Source: Profftia tarda
GTDB taxonomy: Bacteria > Pseudomonadota > Gammaproteobacteria > Enterobacterales > Enterobacteriaceae
NCBI RefSeq assembly: GCF_904848675.1
Contig: NZ_LR890047.1
Coordinates: 496,001 to 560,000 of the forward strand
DNA: 64,000 nt
Direction: 5' to 3'
Shown: positions 31,889 to 42,785 of the stretch, in pieces
How the letters are laid out: every line of letters begins with the position of its first letter
Position numbering within the stretch: the stretch's first letter is position 1
The notes under the pieces: model-generated
Database searches by the model: none
Seen by the model: the letters and a program-made list of their open reading frames with translations, nothing else
What the model was told of the DNA's origin: nothing
Position numbers and translations under genes: made by a program

Positions 31889-33453
31889 TGCTGCTTCTTC
31901 CCTCCTGATTTTAATAGGTATCAATTATTTTGATACTCTAACAGAAGGCGTATAACTTTATATAACAGTAGTGTAACAGAATCTCCTCAAAGTTATTAAA
32001 ATATCTTTTCTGTTTACCAAACAATAATTATGTCAATTGTTCATAATAGTCAGTATCATTATTGAGCATATATAATCAAAAATTTTAGGTAGAGTACAAT
32101 TTATCTATTTAAAATTTAATTTTTCTATTTTTATATTTTCTAAAATTATCTTATTATTATATCTAGAAAAATATTTTTGTAATTCTAATAAATCTTGCAT
32201 GACTTATTATAATATATAACACATGCTTGAATCAGTTGTTAAAGATGATTAGATGTATATTGAATAACATATTTAATTAATTAATATTTTAGGATCTTTT
32301 AATCATGTTTATTAAAATGTTGATTCTGAAAAGATATAGTGTGAAACACAAGAAAGGATTTTAGTGGTAGGAAATAAGATGTATTGCTATTTACTAAAAA
32401 TATTCAATAATATATAACATTAAACTATTTTTTATCTTTTGTATATTGTAAGGTATAAGCATAAGGATACATCATTAATTCATTCCCTATCTAGCAAAAT
32501 ATTTTGTCCTTAATATTATACCCTATCAATTGATCCTCATAGTTTTATATAATGCTAAATATAGCAACTTAAGAACTATTAAATTAGGGCTATTAATTTT
32601 CTTTCTATGTCAATTTGCTAAGTTATATTAATGTTTTATTATTTATCTGAAAATAATTATAGCTCGTTATTTGGCAGATTATTCCATATTCTCTTGTTCA
32701 AAATCTACTCAATCATATATTATGCAGTACCTTTACTAGGAGTAGTATTCAATCTTGTATCATCCTTGTTTATTTGCTCTGTTATTTTTTATATAAGCAG
32801 CATTACTCTAAGATAGATAGGTATAGATGATTATCTAAAAATTCTTACTGTATAGAATTAAACCATCATTTATTTTTAGTAATTTATAATGCTTCCTGAT
32901 ATGAAATTATTTAAGATCTATAGTATAAATCTGCAAAGAGATAATTTTTCTATAAAAGGTTTATAGCTATATGCTGCTTATCTCTGTATTTTATATTATA
33001 AACAACATGCTTTGAGTGTAGCAGCCAAAAGTACTGTTATCTTTATAAGATAAATACGAAGAACCATATATTAATAAAGTTGATCAAATGGATAAGATAT
33101 ATCCCTATATATTTTATTAAGATATCTTAAAGTAAAGATGAATACTCTATATTAATTTCGCTAATGTTTATAATAATTTCTTAAAAAGAAAATACTTGTT
33201 CTCTTGATATTTGTATTATTATAAAGTTTAACTTCTATATCCGGGATTAGTTTAATATTATAAATACTATAAAATAATCTAATATCTAGAACTAAGATCA
33301 TTAAAAATATAAAAATAGAGGAATATAATTTTGTAGCTGTATAATATATGCTTATTAATTAATTGAATATACTTCACAAGTCTTATGTAATTGACAGGAA
33401 TATGGAAGAAGTAGATGATATTTGTTTCTTTTTGATTATGTATGAACTAAAAT
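31889..33453. other. 1.6 kb spacer between dcd and phrB 3' ends
   Basis: Two convergent genes end here. The DNA is very AT-rich with no terminator that I can identify. A 61-codon hydrophobic ORF at 32631-32816 (+) has AT-driven composition and no Shine-Dalgarno, so I treat it as chance. Confidence 0.5.
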
Positions 33454-34893
33454 CTAGAGAACAATACTCTGTATACTTTTTGACTCTTTAAGAAGTATAA
33501 GAATTTTCTTGCGTGATACAAGATGATCTACTATTGGTTGTGGATAATCTAACAAACTACTTGCCTTAATATCCCATAGATGCGGGGTGTTTATATGACT
33601 TTTTGGTATATGTTCTAATTCAGGAATCCAACGCCGGATAAACAAACCCTGTTCATCGAATCTCTTCGCTTGAGTTGTCGGATTAAAAATACGAAAATAA
33701 GGCGCAGAATCTATTCCTGAGGATGCGGCCCATTGCCAACCACCGTTGTTAGCCGCTAAGTCTCCATCTATCAGTTGAGACATAAAATAACTTTCTCCTG
33801 CCCTCCAATTAATTAATAAGTCTTTGACTAGAAAACTACTAGTAAGCATCCTTAACCTGTTATGCATCCATCCGGTATAGTTAAGCTGTCTCATCGCTGC
33901 ATCAATAATAGGGTAACCAGTTTTTCCTTGTTGCCACGCTATCAAATGTTCTGCCTTCCCTATCCAGGGAATATTATTATTCCATTGAATAAATGGTTGA
34001 TTACGGCATAGCTTAGGATAAGCCACTAATAAATGATGATAAAAATCTCGCCAAATAAATTCATTAAGCCATATAAACTCACCATTTTTTTTATTTTCTA
34101 ATACATTAGGATCCTTAATTAGTAGTTGCTGCAGACACTGACGCGGAGATAAAATACCAATACTTAGATAAGGAGACAGCATACTAGTTCCATCAAGAGA
34201 TGGGATATCTCTCAATTGTGCATAATCCTGAACATGTTCTCGACAGAAAAGATAAAGTCTATTTAGAGCAGCTTTTTCTCCTACAGGGAATAGCTCGTGG
34301 TCTATCTCTTGCTGAGGATAATCAAAAGGCTTTAGTCTACATATATTAGAAATTTGGTTTCTTTTATCCGGAGCAGGTAAAACACATAGACTTAAATTAT
34401 TAAGCTGTTGTAAAAAAGATTTACGAAATGAGCTAAATACTTTGTACATTTCTCCACTATAGTTCAAAACGCTACCTGGCGGAAGCAATACAGCATCATG
34501 AAACTCATGAATCTTACATACCCCCTTTATTAAGTGCGCTACGAGATCATCTCGCCTTCTCTCATTTAGTGCATATTGTTTATTATAAAAAAGGTTTGTT
34601 GCCTCATGTTGCTTGCAGAAATTAACCAGCCATTCTGCTAGTTCGCGAAAATTAACAGACTGCTGGTAAAAAAAGGGAATATTTTTCTTCGCTAAATTTT
34701 TAACTAAACACTGTAGATGTTGATTAATAAACTTCGCCTGGCGCGGTGACATGTTATGCTTTTTCCACTGTCCTGGTGTAGCAATATATACAGAGATGAC
34801 TTTTGCAAGAGGGTTTTTACAGGCCTCATATAGAGCCCGATTATCTTGCACTCGCAAGTCATTACGAAACCAGACTACGTTTGTAGAACTCAT
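33454..34893 (-). CDS. phrB: Deoxyribodipyrimidine photolyase
   Basis: FAD- and MTHF-dependent repair of cyclobutane pyrimidine dimers using blue light. 479 residues (E. coli 472). N-terminal antenna domain MSSTNVVWFRNDLRVQDNRAL. The C-terminal FAD domain has NEFIWRDFYHHLL, KTGYPIIDAAMRQL, GWMHNRLRM, DLLINWRAGESYF, GDLAANNGGWQWA and the terminal PYFRIFNP block. The electron-transfer tryptophans (in the LIAW, INWR and GGWQW segments) are present. AAGGAAGAAG precedes the ATG. The last 25 residues diverge from E. coli. Photolyases are also known in Buchnera, so retention inside an insect has precedent. Confidence 0.97.
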   Translation of the reverse strand: MSSTNVVWFRNDLRVQDNRALYEACKNPLAKVISVYIATPGQWKKHNMSPRQAKFINQHLQCLVKNLAKKNIPFFYQQSVNFRELAEWLVNFCKQHEATNLFYNKQYALNERRRDDLVAHLIKGVCKIHEFHDAVLLPPGSVLNYSGEMYKVFSSFRKSFLQQLNNLSLCVLPAPDKRNQISNICRLKPFDYPQQEIDHELFPVGEKAALNRLYLFCREHVQDYAQLRDIPSLDGTSMLSPYLSIGILSPRQCLQQLLIKDPNVLENKKNGEFIWLNEFIWRDFYHHLLVAYPKLCRNQPFIQWNNNIPWIGKAEHLIAWQQGKTGYPIIDAAMRQLNYTGWMHNRLRMLTSSFLVKDLLINWRAGESYFMSQLIDGDLAANNGGWQWAASSGIDSAPYFRIFNPTTQAKRFDEQGLFIRRWIPELEHIPKSHINTPHLWDIKASSLLDYPQPIVDHLVSRKKILILLKESKSIQSIVL

Positions 34894-36897
34894 TCTTCTT
34901 CCTTGTTACTGTAATGCTCATACCTGTATGGTATATAATAATATTGTGTGCTAAATAAAATAAAGATTCTCTAGTAAGAGATGCGTTAGGATGCTGTTTG
35001 AATCATATGTATATGATAAGTTTTTGTTTACTGTATACTATTTAACATTTCCACTGAGATCTTGTAAAACTTACTACAGACTACTTTCTATGATAATAAT
35101 GATTTATTAATTATTTAGAGATTTTATTTAGTGTATTATAAGTTTCGTGAAAATTAGTTATATCTTAACAGATATTTGAATAGATAATCGGGCTTATTAT
35201 CTTGCTAGTCTGTGAAACCTAACAAACCACTTCGTCAGCTATTATAGCTTTGATGTATTAAGCGATTGTTATTTAATAAAAATATATAGATCAATTATTA
35301 CATTTTATTAAATGTATACAGCATAATTTGTAATTATTTTTTAATTGATTTTACTTAAAATAAAGAAATAAAAATATCAAGCAGTATGAAATACTTTTTA
35401 GTTTCTTGCAAAGAAAGATGTACTTATATTTTCTATGAGTCAAATCTATTCAAAGAAGCAGTTTATCTATTTTTACAAAATTAGATTAAATACTAGTTTA
35501 AATTTTAAGATTTGATCTGCATAAATCATAGTAAAAGAAATATGTTATTTAGCCTAGCGACTGATAATATGATACTATGCTATAATATTGCTAAAAGAAA
35601 TGAGTCTCAAGTTCTTTGCGTTGTATATCTTATATGAATGCCTTAAGATAGAGTAGTATTAAGAATTCCTGATGATCTGGGCTCGCTATCAAAAACAAAT
35701 TTAATTTTATAAGAACTTGATAGAACAAGATATAATCAAGAATTGCTAAAGTTATTTAACATATTTTATTGACTTTTTGCAATACAAGTATTTTTTTATA
35801 TTTAATAATCTCTACTTTAATATTTTGCAATTTTTTATTATGTTCCTTTGATTAGTTCAGGAGATTGGAAATATTTTTATTATAGTATCTACTAATGCAT
35901 TTAGGGCTGTAAAGACTGATAGATAAAATATAGGTTTTTAAAATTTTTTATATATATACTTAGTAATATTCTATATGTTCTCTAATCTAGTTGTAACTAT
36001 TTAATGAAAAATAAGTTAATACTATTAAATGATATTAAAAATAGGATATTAAATAAATCAATACAACAATATGTTCTTATCTTTTTCTGTACAATATTTT
36101 TATAAACTAAAACATGATCCTGCGCTAGACATTTTCAATCTGTATTTCTATCAAAATTAAAATAGATAATTGCTTTATTTAAAAATTTATCGTGATTAAA
36201 TTGATAATTGATCTAATCAAGAGCAAGTCTATATTCATACATGTTCATAAATTTTTATATATATTTACCTAATAGCGTATCTCTTTATAAAATACGATAT
36301 TAAATATATTATGCATCAGTGATATGTGATTAATATTTATATTAGAATATGAAAATTGTGTAACAATTGCAAGCAAGGAAGAATCTATATCTAATATAGT
36401 GTAATATCTTTATCAAAAGATATCATGATTAGTTTTTATTAACTAATACTCTCGTCATAGCTGAATTAAGTTAGTAATTTTAAAATTTTTTGTTTTATGT
36501 TCTTATTCTTAGCTAACTTGTAGCGATAATATTAACGAAACTTGTCAACAGTGCTGTTGATATCATGAAGTTGATATAAATATAAATTCTTCTTTTAATA
36601 TCTTTGTGGATAAAACTACCCAATCTGATATAAGTAGGGGATATTCTGTCTGGTTTGGGTTATTATCTGCCGTTCCACTTTCGTTCTATAATCCAGATAT
36701 CTGATATTATTAGATATCATAATATTTATAAAGTAAATTTATAACCGATTACTATGTAATAGTACTTTTATCGGTAACCTGTTCATCACCTATCTTTTGT
36801 TCTAGATATTTTAAGAAGATTAAACGAACATCATCGTTAAAAGTCAGCTTGAGTATTTTATTGATTTCTTCCTGATCTTCTCCGATTGGAGTACGCC
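34894..36897. other. 2 kb spacer upstream of dnaA, regulatory near its end
   Basis: AT-rich dead DNA to about 36500; the divergent rpmH-rnpA of relatives is not recognisable. From 36520 to the dnaA start the GC content rises and a perfect DnaA box appears (36605-36613), suggesting that the dnaA promoter/operator region is preserved. Confidence 0.55.
36605..36613 (-). promoter_or_regulatory. Perfect DnaA box upstream of dnaA
   Basis: TGTGGATAA on the plus strand is the reverse complement of the consensus TTATCCACA, about 285 bp upstream of the dnaA start. In E. coli a DnaA box between the two dnaA promoters mediates autorepression. Position and sequence suggest the same here. Three other exact matches in the window are likely chance. 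Confidence 0.65.
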
Positions 36898-38265
36898 GTG
36901 TCACTTTCTCTTTGGCAGCAGTGTCTTGCCAAGTTGCAGGATGATTTACCTGCCACAGAATTTAGTATGTGGATCCGTCCTTTACAGGCGGAACTAAGTG
37001 CTAATTCCTTAGCACTGTATGCTCCTAATAGTTTCGTATTAGACTGGGTGCGTGATAAATATCTTCATAAAATAAATGTATTATTAAATAATTTTTATGG
37101 CAAAGATACATTATTTATCCGTTTTGAAATTAGTATAAAACCTATAATTACAGTGATACCTGATCAAAATATGGTCAATATGATTCTTGCAACTCCTTTA
37201 AATATTGGTTGGAATAGACACACTACTAACCCAAAATTAGCTTATAGATCTAATATGAATCTTAAGCATAGTTTTGATAATTTTGTCGAGGGTAATTCTA
37301 ACAAACTTGCCCATGCAGCTGTTCGTCACGTGGCGGGCAATCCTGGTGAAGTTTATAATCCCTTGTTTTTATACGGTGGTACAGGATTGGGGAAAACACA
37401 CCTTCTGCATGCGGCGGGTAATGGCATGATTTCAATCAAAGATAATGCTAAAGTCGTTTATATGCACTCTGAGCATTTTGTTCAGGATATGGTTAAGGCT
37501 CTGCAAAATAATGTTATAGAAGAATTTAAACGTTACTATCGTTCCGTTGATGCCCTTCTTATTGATGATATCCAGTTCTTTGCTCATAAAGAACGTTCGC
37601 AGGAAGAGTTCTTTTATACTTTGAATGCTCTACTAGATGATAATAGGCAAATTATTCTTACTTCGGACAGATACCCAAAAGAGATTAATGGCGTAGAAGG
37701 TCGTCTAAAATCACGTTTTGGATGGGGTCTAACTGTGGCTATCGAGCCACCAGCATTAGAAATGCGAGTCGCAATTTTAATAAAAAAAGCTGATGAAAAT
37801 GGCATATCCCTCTCCGGAGAAGTTGCATTTTTCATAGCTAAACGTCTACGCTCTAATGTTCGTGAGCTAGAAGGTGCATTGAACCTGGTGATCGCGCATG
37901 CTAATTTCAAAAGTTGTGCAATTACAATAGATTTTGTTCGCGAAGCATTACGTGATCTGCTTTCTTTAGAAGAAAAAATATTTACTATTGATAATATTCA
38001 GAAAACTGTTGCTGAATATTATAAAATTAAAGTAGCAGACTTAGTTTCCAAAAGACGTTCCCGCTCTGTAGTTCGTCCTCGCCAAATGGCAATGGCATTG
38101 GCGAAAGAGTTAACTAACTATAGCTTACTAGAGATAGGTGATGCCTTTAATGGTCGTGACCATACAACTGTCTTACATGCTTGTCGAAAGATTAATCAAT
38201 TACATGAAGAAAACCACGATGTTAAAGAAGATTTTTCTAACTTAATGAGAATTTTATCATCCTAA
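36898..38265 (+). CDS. dnaA: Chromosomal replication initiator protein DnaA
   Basis: AAA+ ATPase that binds DnaA boxes and opens oriC. 455 residues (E. coli 467). Domain I (SLSLWQQCLAKLQDDLPATEFSMWIRPLQ), a shortened linker domain II, domain III with Walker A GGTGLGKTHLLHA and Walker B LLIDDIQFF, and domain IV with the DnaA signature GRDHTTVLHACRKI. I choose the GTG start at 36898: GGAG lies 6 bp upstream and the following codons match the E. coli start, which is also GTG. A TTG four codons earlier is rejected. dnaN follows after 24 bp. Some tiny symbionts lose dnaA; this one has not. Confidence 0.98.
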   Translation: MSLSLWQQCLAKLQDDLPATEFSMWIRPLQAELSANSLALYAPNSFVLDWVRDKYLHKINVLLNNFYGKDTLFIRFEISIKPIITVIPDQNMVNMILATPLNIGWNRHTTNPKLAYRSNMNLKHSFDNFVEGNSNKLAHAAVRHVAGNPGEVYNPLFLYGGTGLGKTHLLHAAGNGMISIKDNAKVVYMHSEHFVQDMVKALQNNVIEEFKRYYRSVDALLIDDIQFFAHKERSQEEFFYTLNALLDDNRQIILTSDRYPKEINGVEGRLKSRFGWGLTVAIEPPALEMRVAILIKKADENGISLSGEVAFFIAKRLRSNVRELEGALNLVIAHANFKSCAITIDFVREALRDLLSLEEKIFTIDNIQKTVAEYYKIKVADLVSKRRSRSVVRPRQMAMALAKELTNYSLLEIGDAFNGRDHTTVLHACRKINQLHEENHDVKEDFSNLMRILSS

Positions 38266-38289
38266 TACAATAATAGTGATTGTAGAGAT

Positions 38290-39390
38290 ATGAAATGTAT
38301 TGTTGAACGTGAACATTTATTAAAGCCTTTACAACAGGTTAGCTCCCTACGAGGCAGCCGGTCAATATTACCTATTCTTGCAAATATTTTACTGCAGGTT
38401 AAAGACGACCATCTATTTTTAACAGGTACTGACCTTGAAATAGAAATTATTGCGAGGATTCCTCTCACACAAGATTATATAAAAGGAGCGACAACTATTT
38501 CTGCGCGTAAATTTTATGATATCTGTCGTGCTCTTCCAGATGGTGCTAAAATGACTATTTTTTTAGACAACGATAGAATATCAGTGCTTTCAGGTCGTAG
38601 TAGTTTTTATCTAACCACATTGCCTGCTATTGATTTTCCTAACGTAGATGACTGGCAGAATGAAGTTGAATTCAGCATACCACAGGCAATGTTAAGAAAG
38701 CTAATTGATGCAACTCAATTTTCCATGGCTCATCAAGATGTTCGTTACTATCTGAATGGTATGTTATTTGAAACTGAAGGTGAAGAACTGCGCGCCGTTG
38801 CAACTGACGGTCATCGCCTTGCGGTATGCTCACTGTCAATTGGCCAGATATTACCAAAGCATTCCGTAATTGTACCGCGTAAAGGTATTATTGAGTTATA
38901 TCGTTTGCTTAACGGTAGCGAAACACCACTGCATTTGCAAATTGGTAAAAAGAATATCCGAGTTAACGTGGGTGAATTTATCTTTACTTCTAAGTTAATT
39001 GATGGCCATTTCCCAGACTATCGTCGTGTTTTACCTAAAAATCCTGATAAAATATTGAAAGCTGATTGCAATGCTCTAAAACAAGCATTTTCCCGAGCGG
39101 CAATCCTATCAAATGAAAAATTACGTGGTGTCAGAATGCATATTAGCAATCATCAAATCACAATTACTGCAAATAACTCAGAACATGAAGAAGCAGAAGA
39201 AATCATAGATGTAAACTACGTAGGAGCCGATGTTGAGATAGGATTCAATGTTAGCTATGTTCTTGACGTGCTGAATGCTCTTAAATGCGAACATATTCAT
39301 ATGTTTCTTACAGATACAGTATCTAGCATACAGATTCAAGATGCCTCCGTTCAGTCATCTTCCTACGTAGTTATGCCAATGCGTCTATAG
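38290..39390 (+). CDS. dnaN: DNA polymerase III sliding clamp (beta subunit)
   Basis: Ring-shaped processivity factor loaded by the gamma complex. 366 residues, same as E. coli, in three clamp domains. MKCIVEREHLLKPLQQVSSLRG start. HQDVRYYLNGMLFETEGEELRAVATDGHRLAVCS and the C-terminal YVVMPMRL, which lines the partner-binding pocket, are conserved. It lies 24 bp after dnaA. In relatives recF begins at or over its stop codon; here the frame after the stop is degraded. Confidence 0.99.
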   Translation: MKCIVEREHLLKPLQQVSSLRGSRSILPILANILLQVKDDHLFLTGTDLEIEIIARIPLTQDYIKGATTISARKFYDICRALPDGAKMTIFLDNDRISVLSGRSSFYLTTLPAIDFPNVDDWQNEVEFSIPQAMLRKLIDATQFSMAHQDVRYYLNGMLFETEGEELRAVATDGHRLAVCSLSIGQILPKHSVIVPRKGIIELYRLLNGSETPLHLQIGKKNIRVNVGEFIFTSKLIDGHFPDYRRVLPKNPDKILKADCNALKQAFSRAAILSNEKLRGVRMHISNHQITITANNSEHEEAEEIIDVNYVGADVEIGFNVSYVLDVLNALKCEHIHMFLTDTVSSIQIQDASVQSSSYVVMPMRL

Positions 39391-40370
39391 AAGATAATAC
39401 GCTATTATTTAGCTTTTGTAGTTACTTTATCTTTTTCCTGATTTATGCGATTTGACGATTTAGTAGAAATATTTGACATGTATTTGTATTCAAAATATTA
39501 CATTTTCTGTAGTGAGTATTCTAGTGAACAGATACAATTAAATTTTAATATTTCTCACAATTAAATATATTAGCAATACATAATTTATGTATTCATCTCC
39601 TACTTTTAGCTATATATCTTTATCGCTTATAAAGATAGCTAACAAGAACTGAATAGAAATCACGCATGCATAATATTAAGTATTTCTAATGGTGAATGTT
39701 ATTAAAAATAATTATTTGTATTGATGACAATATTTATTTTTATAATCACTTCTAATATAGAGATCCTTAAGAATAACAATATTGAATTTTAATATCGTGC
39801 AAGTTGTATTTCATACTAATCTTTTACATGACTACGTAACAAATCATTCTGCCTAACTTAATGAATGTATTAATGAAGATAGTCATCATATAAGATATGA
39901 GATGCCGCGCTTTTCTACCTATATTGAAATCTGTATTCACGTTTTTCTAGTCTATCTTGAGCAAATAAATCTAATATATAAAATTTACTGCATTTCTTTT
40001 CTAAGATTTAGAGTTTTACTTTAATATTTCTTAGAAAAATAAAGTCTGCAGATTATTATGATGAATGTAGATCGCATTTAGACTACTCATAGATAATCAA
40101 ATTACTAATTTATTTAGTGCCTTTAATATGAAAAATATCTCACTGTTATATAATGAATATTTATCTTTGCTTTATCGATTATTTTGACCAATTAAAATAC
40201 TATTAGGGCAATGTTTGTTTCCCGGCCGCATTCAATGCGGCTATCGGTTATCTTAATAATTTTTGTAAGTAGATGATAGTTTTCAGGCGTTTTACTAAAA
40301 AAGCAAGATGTTTGGCATGAAACAAGGTAAAATAGTATTTTCATGAAATTTAAAATGAGCGAAAAAGCTG
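39391..40370 (+). pseudogene. recF: Decayed recF between dnaN and gyrB
   Basis: The 980 bp between dnaN and gyrB is close to the length of recF (about 1.07 kb), which sits here in relatives. The frame is broken everywhere, but fragments are readable. Near the 3' end, codons at about 40311-40343 read SKMFGMKQGKI against the RecF terminus SKMFTVEKGKI. Upstream, around 40238-40285, sequence resembles the Walker-B region encoding LIDDFASELD. Just after the dnaN stop the bases resemble the start of recF. The final bases ATGAGCGAAAAAGCTG before gyrB match the E. coli recF-gyrB junction. RecF loads RecA at gaps; its loss fits symbiont erosion of recombination. Confidence 0.75.
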
Positions 40371-42785
40371 ATGTTAAGTACTTATGACTCCTCAAGTATT
40401 AAAGTATTAAAAGGACTAGACGCCGTGCGCAAACGTCCTGGAATGTATATTGGTGACACTGATGATGGAACTGGTATGCATCATATGGTATTTGAGGTTG
40501 TAGATAACGCGATTGACGAAGCGCTTGCTGGGTATTGCAAAGATATTATTGTTACAATTCACATTGATCATTCCGTATCTGTTCAGGATGATGGACGAGG
40601 TATTCCTACAGGATTACATGAAGAAGAGGGTGTGTCAGCAGCAGAAGTAATTATGACTGTATTGCATGCCGGTGGTAAGTTTGATGATAATTCTTATAAA
40701 TTTTCTGGTGGTTTGCATGGAGTTGGTATTTCTGTCGTGAATGCCTTGTCTGAGAAATTAGAACTTATTATTCGTCGTGAAGGGAAAATTTATAAGCAGA
40801 ACTACTCAAATGGAGTACCCCAATTTCCCTTGAAAGTGGTTGGAAATACTAAAAATACTGGTACAACCGTGCGTTTTTGGCCTAACAAAGATATTTTCTG
40901 TAAACATTCTGAATTTCAATATGAAATTTTAGCGAAGCGTCTTCGTGAACTATCTTTCTTAAATTCTGGCGTCTCTATTAGTCTGCGCGATAATAGAGAT
41001 TATCGTGCAGATTATTTTCGTTATGAAGGTGGCATTAAAGCGTTTGTGGAATATATGAACAAGAATAAAAATGCTATTCATCCAAACGTTTTTTATTGCT
41101 CTACTATTAAAAATGACATCGCTGTTGAAATAGCTCTTCAGTGGAATGATGGTTTTCAGGAAAATATCTACTGTTTTACTAATAATATTCCACAGCGTGA
41201 CGGTGGTACTCATTTGGCTGGTTTTCGTGCCGGAATTACGCGCACGCTGAATGCCTATATGGAGAAAGAAGGCTATAATAAGAAGGTGAAAGTAAGCGTA
41301 ACCGGTGATGATGTGCGTGAAGGATTGATTGCCGTAGTTTCTGTAAAAGTTCTAGATCCTAAATTTTCTTCTCAGACTAAAGATAAGCTGGTTTCTTCTG
41401 AAGTAAAAACTGCGGTTGAAACACAAATGAACGAACTAGTTGCTGAGTACCTGCAAGAGAATCCAAGTGACGCAAAAATCATCATAGGTAAGATAATTGA
41501 CGCTGCTCGTGCACGTGAATCAGCTCGTAAAGCACGTGAAATTACACGTCGTAAAGGTGCATTAGACTTAGCGGGTTTGCCTGGTAAACTTGCTGACTGC
41601 CAGGAGCGCAATCCGGTATACTCTGAACTATATTTAGTAGAAGGAGACTCTGCTGGTGGTTCTGCAAAACAAGGACGTAACCGTAAGAACCAGGCTATTT
41701 TACCTCTTAAAGGTAAAATTTTGAATGTTGAGAAAGCGCGTTTTGATAAAATGCTTTCTTCTCAGGAAGTGGCAACATTGATTACTGGACTTGGTTGTGG
41801 TATAGGTGCAGATGAATATAATCCCGATAAGTTACGTTATCATAGCATTATAATAATGACCGATGCTGATGTTGACGGGTTGCATATTCGTACTCTATTG
41901 TTAACTTTCTTCTATCGGCACATGCCTGAAATTATTAAACGTGGACACTTATTCATTGCTCAACCGCCTTTATATAAAGTAAAGAAATGCAAGCAGGAAC
42001 AATATATTAAAGATGATGATGAGATGAATAAGTACCAGCTCTCTATTGCTCTAGATGGCGCTCAGTTATATGTTAGTGAATATGATAAAGCGATATCGAA
42101 AGAGCATTTAGAAGCAATGGTTACTGAATATTATCAAGTTGAAAAAATGATTGATCGGATGGCATTCCTGTATCCTAAGGCATTATTAAACCAAATGATA
42201 TATCATATATCTTTATTAGACATAGACCTAAGCGATAAGCTTCAAGTATTTCAGTGGATTGATTCTTTAGCAAATATTATGAACGAAAACGAAATCCATG
42301 GCAGCACTTATTATGCGATTGTCGATGAAAACAATGAACACCATATTTTTACTCCTGCTCTACGTATTCGTACTCACGGCATAGATAATGAATATAAGTT
42401 AGACTTTGATTTTATTCATAGTTTAGAATATCGCCATATTTGCAATCTAGGAAGAAATTTGTTTGGTTTGATTAAGAAAAATGCATTCATTATGCGTGGG
42501 GATCGGCGACAAGCAATTAGCAGTTTTGACGAGGCCTTGAAATGGCTGGTAAGAGATTCTCGTCGTGGTCTTGCGATTCAGCGCTACAAAGGTTTAGGTG
42601 AGATGAATCCAGAACAACTATGGGAAACCACAATGAATCCTCAAAGCCGTCGTATGCTACGTGTAACAATAAAAGATGGCGTGGCTGCTGATCATTTGTT
42701 CACCACATTGATGGGTGATGCAGTAGAACCCCGCCGTGCCTTTATCGAAGAAAATGCGTTGCGTGCATCTAACCTGGATTTATAA
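40371..42785 (+). CDS. gyrB: DNA gyrase subunit B
   Basis: ATPase subunit of the A2B2 topoisomerase that introduces negative supercoils. 804 residues, exactly E. coli length. GHKL ATPase domain with EVVDNAIDEAL, DDGRGIP and GGLHGVGISVVNALS; TOPRIM domain with EGDSAGGSAKQGRNRKNQAILPL and TDADVDG; C-terminal YKGLGEMNPEQLWETTM for GyrA binding. The usual serine after DADVDG is leucine (residue 504, codon 41880-41882), a single C-to-T change. The insert region (about 560-730) is the most divergent part. It starts at the ATG at 40371 with a weak Shine-Dalgarno, as in the ancestral junction. Confidence 0.99.
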   Translation: MLSTYDSSSIKVLKGLDAVRKRPGMYIGDTDDGTGMHHMVFEVVDNAIDEALAGYCKDIIVTIHIDHSVSVQDDGRGIPTGLHEEEGVSAAEVIMTVLHAGGKFDDNSYKFSGGLHGVGISVVNALSEKLELIIRREGKIYKQNYSNGVPQFPLKVVGNTKNTGTTVRFWPNKDIFCKHSEFQYEILAKRLRELSFLNSGVSISLRDNRDYRADYFRYEGGIKAFVEYMNKNKNAIHPNVFYCSTIKNDIAVEIALQWNDGFQENIYCFTNNIPQRDGGTHLAGFRAGITRTLNAYMEKEGYNKKVKVSVTGDDVREGLIAVVSVKVLDPKFSSQTKDKLVSSEVKTAVETQMNELVAEYLQENPSDAKIIIGKIIDAARARESARKAREITRRKGALDLAGLPGKLADCQERNPVYSELYLVEGDSAGGSAKQGRNRKNQAILPLKGKILNVEKARFDKMLSSQEVATLITGLGCGIGADEYNPDKLRYHSIIIMTDADVDGLHIRTLLLTFFYRHMPEIIKRGHLFIAQPPLYKVKKCKQEQYIKDDDEMNKYQLSIALDGAQLYVSEYDKAISKEHLEAMVTEYYQVEKMIDRMAFLYPKALLNQMIYHISLLDIDLSDKLQVFQWIDSLANIMNENEIHGSTYYAIVDENNEHHIFTPALRIRTHGIDNEYKLDFDFIHSLEYRHICNLGRNLFGLIKKNAFIMRGDRRQAISSFDEALKWLVRDSRRGLAIQRYKGLGEMNPEQLWETTMNPQSRRMLRVTIKDGVAADHLFTTLMGDAVEPRRAFIEENALRASNLDL

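Noticed and set aside
32631..32816. 61-codon hydrophobic ORF between dcd and phrB
   Set aside because: Composition follows the AT bias (Phe, Tyr, Ile, Leu), there is no Shine-Dalgarno and no motif. Typical of chance frames in 25% GC DNA.
33539..33547. Exact DnaA box inside phrB (and another inside waaF at 51748-51756)
   Set aside because: Both fall in conserved coding sequence and are explained by the codons of the protein.
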